64,000 bases of DNA, taken from positions 10,375-74,374 of the forward strand of contig JBBSRC010000008.1 of NCBI GenBank assembly GCA_038243395.1, given 5' to 3'. The DNA is from Gelidibacter sp038243395 (GTDB lineage: Bacteria; Bacteroidota; Bacteroidia; Flavobacteriales; Flavobacteriaceae). Position numbers and translations under genes: made by a program. The notes under the pieces are model-generated. The model was not told the origin of the DNA and ran no database searches. It saw nothing but the letters and a program-made list of their open reading frames with translations. Each line of letters begins with the position of its first letter. Position 1 is the stretch's first letter. Positions 58,935-64,000 of this stretch are shown piece after piece.

Positions 58935-59470
58935 TTTTAGTGGGCAATAGGCATTAGGCAGTCTTAAGTTTTGGGTTAGTCGGGAGCTTGAAATTTCTAG
59001 TTAAAAAAAATCAGCAATTCTTTGCGATTCTGTGCTTTTTCGAGAGTATTTATTGTTGGACTTTTTACTTCAGGCTTACGACTTGTAATTTCTATTTTTC
59101 CGTCACAATAAAAAATATCATATCGCAATGGCTAATTCCTAAATTCTCAAAAACTGGAAAAATCTTACCCCATCAAATAAATTATCAAACTGAGATCCCG
59201 CTAAAAAAGCGGGATTAGTTCAACTGTCTGTTTTAAATGTGTTGCTATGCCAATTTTTAAAATAAGTTGCACTGAAAAAACAGAAACGCCATCAATCCCA
59301 TAACTGCGAAAGCGAAGGGCCATACGATTATCAAAAACACAAAATCAACTACAAAATTACTAATAAAACACCTAAGATATCGGTGTCCATAAAAACGCTT
59401 CACTCCTAAAAACAAAAAGAAAAAGAATAAACGAACAGAGAACTGTCAGGTCAGATTTTATTAGTTAAAT
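58935..59470. other. 536-base gap between uvrA and the sterol desaturase-like gene
   Basis: No supported gene. The 76-codon frame at 58988-59218 (plus, TTG start) has no ribosome site or domain and runs through a hairpin, so I reject it. The GAGATCCCGCT hairpin near 59192-59218 may be a dispersed palindrome. Confidence 0.5.
59192..59218. repeat. Short palindromic element
   Basis: ATCCCGCT (59195-59202) and AGCGGGAT (59208-59215) form a perfect 8-base stem around a 5-base A loop. The flanks GAG and TTAG resemble those of the 34517-34541 hairpin. No T-run follows, so it is not a good terminator. Confidence 0.55.
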
Positions 59471-60472
59471 CTATATTTCAATTCCCGAAGAATAAACATC
59501 ATCCCTAGGCTCTTTCTCCAAAGACTTTGGGATGTCTTGTTTTAAAGCTTTAAGTTTTTCCAAGGCAATTTCCTGCCGCATCTGCTTCACTGTTTTTGTG
59601 CTACCATCGTGACTCCATCCTGGAGGTCCGAAAACATACATAAGCTTATCTTTCCAACGCTTTGATTTCTTAAGATCACTCCAAATATCAGCATATTCAT
59701 GAGTTAAGATGACCCATATATTGTATGATTGCGGAGGACTGGTTACACCGTAAGAGATTTCAATGGTTTCATCAAGTGGCTTCCATGTTCCAAAAATTCT
59801 ATCAAAAACATTTAAAATTCCACCGTGGTTTTTATCCATGTACTCAATATTACAAGCATGATGAACCTGATGCATAGTATGCGTGTTCAAAAATTTATCT
59901 AGAAAACCCAACTTGGGGATAAACACCGTATGCAACTGAAATTGCCAAAGCGCCTCAATCCCTAAGCAAACGACAAGCATCTCTGGAGGAAAACCGACCG
60001 CTACAATCCACACGTAAAATAAAGGTTTATAGAAAATAGTAAACCAACCATTACGTACAGCAGTACCTAAATTAAAATTATCGGAAGAATGGTGCACAAT
60101 ATGTGCCGCCCAAAAAAATCGGACCATGTGATTCTGGCGATGAAACCAATAATATGAAAAATCATCACAAAGCATACAGAAAATCCAAATATACCAAGCA
60201 TATCCGAAGGATTCGTAACCCATGATATTCATTCGAACACCGTCTACCAAAGGATTAAAGATATCATAAACGAAGCTAAAAAGAAGAATGATCGTTATTG
60301 TCTTAACCAGAGGTGCAAATATCGCTGACCCCACACCCATTCCAATACTTGAAAACAGATCCCGCCAATTGTATAGATCTTTGTGATCATGTGTTTTACT
60401 ATAAGTGAGTTCTAATAAAATTAAGCCAAAAAAACAAGGTACCCCATACACAAGGGGATTTGTAAAATCCAT
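59471..60472 (-). CDS. Sterol desaturase/fatty acid hydroxylase family protein
   Basis: 333 residues. Several hydrophobic helices in the first 180 residues. The di-iron ligands appear as the three His boxes: YYWFHRQNHMVRFFW, AAHIVHHSSDNFN, and THTMHQVHHACNIEYMD. GGILNVFDRIFGTW follows. This family hydroxylates or desaturates lipids at the cytoplasmic membrane using O2 and a di-iron centre. The substrate is unknown. The gene stands alone on the minus strand. The last 50 residues are charged and variable. Confidence 0.92.
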   Translation of the reverse strand: MDFTNPLVYGVPCFFGLILLELTYSKTHDHKDLYNWRDLFSSIGMGVGSAIFAPLVKTITIILLFSFVYDIFNPLVDGVRMNIMGYESFGYAWYIWIFCMLCDDFSYYWFHRQNHMVRFFWAAHIVHHSSDNFNLGTAVRNGWFTIFYKPLFYVWIVAVGFPPEMLVVCLGIEALWQFQLHTVFIPKLGFLDKFLNTHTMHQVHHACNIEYMDKNHGGILNVFDRIFGTWKPLDETIEISYGVTSPPQSYNIWVILTHEYADIWSDLKKSKRWKDKLMYVFGPPGWSHDGSTKTVKQMRQEIALEKLKALKQDIPKSLEKEPRDDVYSSGIEI

Positions 60473-61041
60473 AGAATTATATTAAAAAAAGTCTAAACAT
60501 TCAAACTTCTCATTGAGTCGGAAAAGATATGTAATAATCAAATGGCATTAAAATAATTTGACGATTATTTTATTGCCACGATTTAGCTGCTACATCAACA
60601 TTGATAGACATCCACTTATAAACCATGTCGCTTTTTTAATTTATGAAACCAAGAAAAATTGAAGTTAATTGTATTTGTAAATTTAATCAACCCGTATTTT
60701 AGGTTAATCCACTTTTTGCCATTCTTCCTTCTGTTTATTTAATTCTGTGATTAATTATTTCTGACTTTTGATTTTTAGTGAAATTGAGCGGTCAACTTAT
60801 CTGACGTTTAAAGGTTTCTTATAGCTTTAATTTAATGCAAAATTGAAGTTTGCCTCCAAAAGACTCAAATACATAAAATAAATTTTGTGATGGATATATT
60901 TGTCAATAACAGCGAATTCTATTAATCAAAATAAAACATTCTAAATCTAATCCGCTTAAAGTCAACGTCTAAAATAGATACAATTCTTTTTGGCACATTG
61001 TTTGTATTCAATGAAACATGTTGAACGAAAAACAAATACTC
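60473..61041. other. 569-base gap upstream of the Tyr-rich secreted protein
   Basis: No gene. A -7 type box TATATTTG lies at 60895-60902, giving a leader of about 140 bases. No terminator for the neighbour is seen. The rest is AT-rich and featureless. Confidence 0.5.
60895..60902 (+). promoter_or_regulatory. Candidate -7 box (TATATTTG) for the Tyr-rich protein gene
   Basis: Fits TAnnTTTG. The -33 position has no TTG. It would give a leader of about 140 bases before ATG 61042. Confidence 0.35.
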
Positions 61042-62286
61042 ATGAAAAGATTCGCCTTATTTTTTACTGCAATGCTCCTCATTGGAGCATCGGTAAGTGC
61101 TGAGACCACCAACAATAATATTGACAATTCATTCAAATTAGGCAATAATAATGGCTATGGCAATTCCTTTATTTTTAATGAAGGGGGTATTGAGTTTTCA
61201 GTTTTCCCTGATGGACAATTTGATTTTTACGCATCAAATTATGGTCCGAAAACAAATGTGTCGATCAATTCTCCAAATGTATCCTTCAGTTTTAACACGG
61301 GATATGATTACAGTCCGTATGTGCAATATGACGATTATGGAGCGATCGTACAAATAGAAAACATTCCTATCTATTACGATTACTATGGCCGTATTGTGCA
61401 AGCAGGTAATGTCAATATCCATTATAACAATTACGGACGCGTTAGCCGTGTAGGTGGTTTGCATGTTTATTACGACAATCACAACCGATTTACCCATTAT
61501 TCGGGTTACATCAACATATATAACCGCGCTTACGTGTACAGACCATGGCACCGATATTATACAATCCCGGTTTATGAGTATCGTGTAGTATATGCAAAGC
61601 CCTATAGACAATATTACACGCCGGTAAGACATCATTATTACAGACCATATGCTAATAATTACAGAGAACCTGTGAGATATTCGCCACGTCGAGAAAATTC
61701 GATCAGTTCAGGCAGAAGAAATACTATGGCAACCAATAACCGTACAAGCGAGCGTTACCGTCAAGAGGCAGCGCCAAGACGTAGTGCTGCTGCAAGTTCT
61801 CGAGCAACAGTCTCAGCATCACGTGAAGTTAACAAAAATAGAAATACTATAAACTCAACTAATAACCGAGCAACATCTAGAACAGTTAACAGGGATGATT
61901 CAAACAGGAATGTAAATCAGAATGCAACCCAGCATAGAAGTCAACCAACTAGAGAAAACACAAGAACAACTAATACAAATATGTCCAGAAATGCCGAGTC
62001 GAAAAATTTAGATAGAAATGAGAGAACACGTAGCACAACACCGACGGCAAATCAGTCTAGAACAAGATCAGAATCCACAAATTCAACACCATCGAGATCT
62101 GCGAATGTTAACAAAAATTCTGAGCAGAGAAAACCAGCGGCTTCTCAATCTCGCACAAATAATAGAGATCGAAGTGCAAGTAGAAGTACGAATGCTACCC
62201 AGAATAATACGCGTTCAACCCCTCAAGCGAATAGAGGAATTTCGCCATCAAGATCAGGATCTCGACAAGGCAGAGGAAATTTATAA
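61042..62286 (+). CDS. Secreted Tyr-rich repeat protein with Asn/Arg/Ser-rich tail
   Basis: 414 residues from the chosen start; an ATG 8 codons earlier exists. The signal peptide is MKRFALFFTAMLLIGASVSA. Residues about 95-200 have imperfect repeats of the form Y-x-x-Y-G-R-x-x-x-x-G, for example YYDYYGRIVQAGNVNIHYNN and YGRVSRVGGLHVYYD. A Tyr/Arg stretch follows (YRPWHRYY, YRQYYTPVRHHYYRPY). From about 200 to the end it is low-complexity Asn/Arg/Ser/Thr, highly basic. It is probably exported to periplasm or surface and may bind nucleic acid or polysaccharide, but this is only suggested by charge. No known domain. A single gene. Confidence 0.82.
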   Translation: MKRFALFFTAMLLIGASVSAETTNNNIDNSFKLGNNNGYGNSFIFNEGGIEFSVFPDGQFDFYASNYGPKTNVSINSPNVSFSFNTGYDYSPYVQYDDYGAIVQIENIPIYYDYYGRIVQAGNVNIHYNNYGRVSRVGGLHVYYDNHNRFTHYSGYINIYNRAYVYRPWHRYYTIPVYEYRVVYAKPYRQYYTPVRHHYYRPYANNYREPVRYSPRRENSISSGRRNTMATNNRTSERYRQEAAPRRSAAASSRATVSASREVNKNRNTINSTNNRATSRTVNRDDSNRNVNQNATQHRSQPTRENTRTTNTNMSRNAESKNLDRNERTRSTTPTANQSRTRSESTNSTPSRSANVNKNSEQRKPAASQSRTNNRDRSASRSTNATQNNTRSTPQANRGISPSRSGSRQGRGNL

Positions 62287-62486
62287 AATATAAACTTTTT
62301 TATTTGGATAGTGAAAAGTCCTGCAAGTTGTTTGCCCCAAAGCATCTTGTGGGATTTTCTAATTTCAAAAAGGTTTATTTAATAGAGTTGCACAGAGCCA
62401 AGCGGAGATTATATAAGGTTTTTTTATTTACAGCCTACTTTAAATTGAACACTGCTAGAGCAAACTGCTTACTGAAATCAGGCTCT

Positions 62487-63944
62487 CTATTTTAAACTCA
62501 AATATTTCCTTATCAGTGTACTAATATCGTCAGAGGCGTTCATCTTGAACACCAATCCTACGTACATTAATGTAATTAATGCCGATTTTAAGGCAATATT
62601 CAACAAAGGATAAAATGGAAATTCCCAAAAGTAAAAGACGCCGATCATTATCAATATTAAAAGAGTAACTTTTCCGGTATCCACTGTAAAAGGTATCATA
62701 TTAAACTTACGTTTTACAAAGTAAATTTTAATCGAGTTATAGAAAGCCACTGCTAAAAACGTTGCAAATGCCGATCCATTGATCCCATAAATTGGAATAA
62801 AAATCATATTCAAGCCGATAGTCAAAATCGTTAAAATAACTCCAAATAATAACACGATTCTATAGTAATCACTATTAAACAAGATCACGTTGTTACAACC
62901 CATTAAACAATCATAAAGCTTCGCCATACTAACTAAAAAAACAACAAAAAGTCCACCGCTAAATTGGGGCGGAATCGTTTCATAAAGTGAATTGATGTTT
63001 AAGATAATCAGCAAGAAAATAAGTCCGCCAATTATGAATAATGTTTGAGAACTCCTGACGTATAAATCTTCTAAAGCAACTTTATTTTTATCGTTTAAAT
63101 ATTTTGCAGTCAATGGTTGAAGAATCTGCTGCATCGCTCTCGACGGCACTACGATAACAGTCGCAATATAAATGGCCACACCATAATAAGCAACCTTTTC
63201 AATAGGAATATATAGTCCTAACATAAAACTGTCAATATCCAAAATGATTGTTGCAATAGACCCGGCAATGATAATGAGAAACGAATATTTCAAAATTGAA
63301 CTCAAGCGGTCTATCCTGTTATATTTGAAGACTGGCAAACGAATGCTAAATGCATAAACCATCATAATTAACATCCTAAGGGCATACACACCGACTACAC
63401 CAGCAATATATGTTTCCACTGAAATCCACTCAAAATAAACACTAAACAGCAATACCGTAACCCCAATACGCGAAAATACTTCCTTCATGAAATTCCCAAA
63501 GACCGTCTGCATTTGAGTTTTTGACCAAGCAAAAAAGACTTCAAAATAAGCCATAGCAATCGCCGCAAAATAAATGTAACCAACATAATCTGCGATAATG
63601 GCATTTTTTTGTGACAAAGCACCAGCGATTGTTTCATAGGCTAAAACCCCCATTATTCCCGTAGGAATGATAAGCGCCAAAGGCAAAAACAACATTAATG
63701 TCAAGAAACTATTAAGTGAGTTTTTAGTTTTGAATGTAGAATAAAACTTTACAATTGTATTGTGGACTCCAAACGCCATTAAAGGCATCATTATATTGGC
63801 GGTTGATAACATGAAGGAAATCAAACCGTAATGAACATCAGAAATAAAGAACACATATAAATATAGAGTGTTTAAAGCACCTATGGCAAACCCTACATAT
63901 GTGGTAATTGTGTTCTTAAAAGATTGGCTGATTATTATTCCCAT
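62487..63944 (-). CDS. Polysaccharide/oligosaccharide flippase (Wzx/MATE-like)
   Basis: 485 residues with about 14 hydrophobic helices, the size of Wzx-type polysaccharide transporters in the MVF/MATE superfamily. The first helices hold SFKNTITTYVGFAIGALNTL and ISFMLSTANIMMPLMAFGVH; later ones include IYFAAIAMAYFEVFFAW and GGLFVVFLVSMAKLYDCLMG. It should flip lipid-linked oligosaccharide across the cytoplasmic membrane. The glycan locus at 1-18.6 kb lacks such a flippase within this window, so this could serve it, though it is about 44 kb away and may serve another polymer. The start ATG is at 63944. Confidence 0.88.
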   Translation of the reverse strand: MGIIISQSFKNTITTYVGFAIGALNTLYLYVFFISDVHYGLISFMLSTANIMMPLMAFGVHNTIVKFYSTFKTKNSLNSFLTLMLFLPLALIIPTGIMGVLAYETIAGALSQKNAIIADYVGYIYFAAIAMAYFEVFFAWSKTQMQTVFGNFMKEVFSRIGVTVLLFSVYFEWISVETYIAGVVGVYALRMLIMMVYAFSIRLPVFKYNRIDRLSSILKYSFLIIIAGSIATIILDIDSFMLGLYIPIEKVAYYGVAIYIATVIVVPSRAMQQILQPLTAKYLNDKNKVALEDLYVRSSQTLFIIGGLIFLLIILNINSLYETIPPQFSGGLFVVFLVSMAKLYDCLMGCNNVILFNSDYYRIVLLFGVILTILTIGLNMIFIPIYGINGSAFATFLAVAFYNSIKIYFVKRKFNMIPFTVDTGKVTLLILIMIGVFYFWEFPFYPLLNIALKSALITLMYVGLVFKMNASDDISTLIRKYLSLK

Positions 63945-64000
63945 AGAGGTTTAAAACTCGAAGATAAGAATTTTGAGGTTTAAGACAAGCTTGTGATCAG

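Noticed and set aside
58988..59218. 76-codon open frame with TTG start after uvrA
   Set aside because: It runs through a palindromic element and shows low-complexity Phe/Lys/Ile content without a ribosome site.
62304..62495. 63-codon plus-strand frame between the Tyr-rich gene and the flippase
   Set aside because: No domain, composition unlike neighbours, and it overlaps the 3' end of the convergent flippase gene.

Overview
The window is chromosomal DNA of a Bacteroidota, most likely Flavobacteriaceae. The evidence is the AT-rich composition, repeated upstream boxes of the Bacteroidota -7 type (TAnnTTTG), typical gene neighbours (proline dehydrogenase/aroB, ferredoxin/acyl-CoA reductase/serC/serA, parE-parC, BatA-like protein/dihydroorotase-like protein) and several TTG starts. 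No rRNA, tRNA, CRISPR array, insertion sequence or prophage was seen. Genus cannot be told from what is visible.

Bases 1-18600 are a surface-polysaccharide or glycan locus. Four complete plus-strand genes and one cut by the window edge come first (GT4 glycosyltransferases, an AsnB-type amidotransferase, a PglA-like transferase and a PglC-like initiating phosphoglycosyl transferase). A mixed-strand block at 5604-11987 follows: a CapK-like adenylate-forming enzyme, an MBOAT/SGNH O-acylation pair, and an overlapping ATP-grasp/HAD pair, with long AT-rich gaps. The plus-strand operon 12384-18584 then encodes a PglE-like aminotransferase, a PglF/CapD-like dehydratase, a Wza-like export lipoprotein and a Wzc-like tyrosine kinase, and ends in a strong terminator. 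Together these can make an amino-deoxy sugar, load it on undecaprenyl phosphate, extend and decorate it, and export it by a Wzy/Wzx type route. A Wzx-like flippase lies at the far end (62487-63944). A PglD-type acetyltransferase is not present.

Bases 18600-43400 are mostly core genes: proline dehydrogenase, aroB, an Lrp/AsnC regulator, an M14 carboxypeptidase divergent from an XRE regulator with shared palindromes, parE - membrane protein - parC in one overlapping operon, ychF, ferredoxin, acyl-CoA reductase, serC, a serA-like gene, small lipoprotein and membrane genes, a TonB receptor with a His/Asp-rich loop, folE, a LolD-like ATPase and a TIGR02757 protein.

Bases 43400-64000 hold a decayed GAF/histidine-kinase pseudogene, an S10 peptidase, a two-domain GT2, a BatA-like protein overlapping a dihydroorotase-like protein that has lost its metal ligands, an esterase, a PhnP-like metallohydrolase, bcp, nth, an ECF sigma factor, uvrA, a sterol-desaturase-family enzyme, a Tyr-rich secreted repeat protein and the flippase.

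Four small genes (45-57 codons) were found by reading the gaps: 30053-30205, 42062-42235, 42228-42365 and 55137-55280, all on the minus strand. No single dramatic new system stands out. The best leads are the inactive-looking dihydroorotase homologue, the ParE/ParC operon with an embedded membrane protein, the ATP-grasp/HAD pair in the glycan locus, the paired palindromes at 23243-23306 and 37715-37754, and a leader hairpin reaching the sigma-factor start codon.
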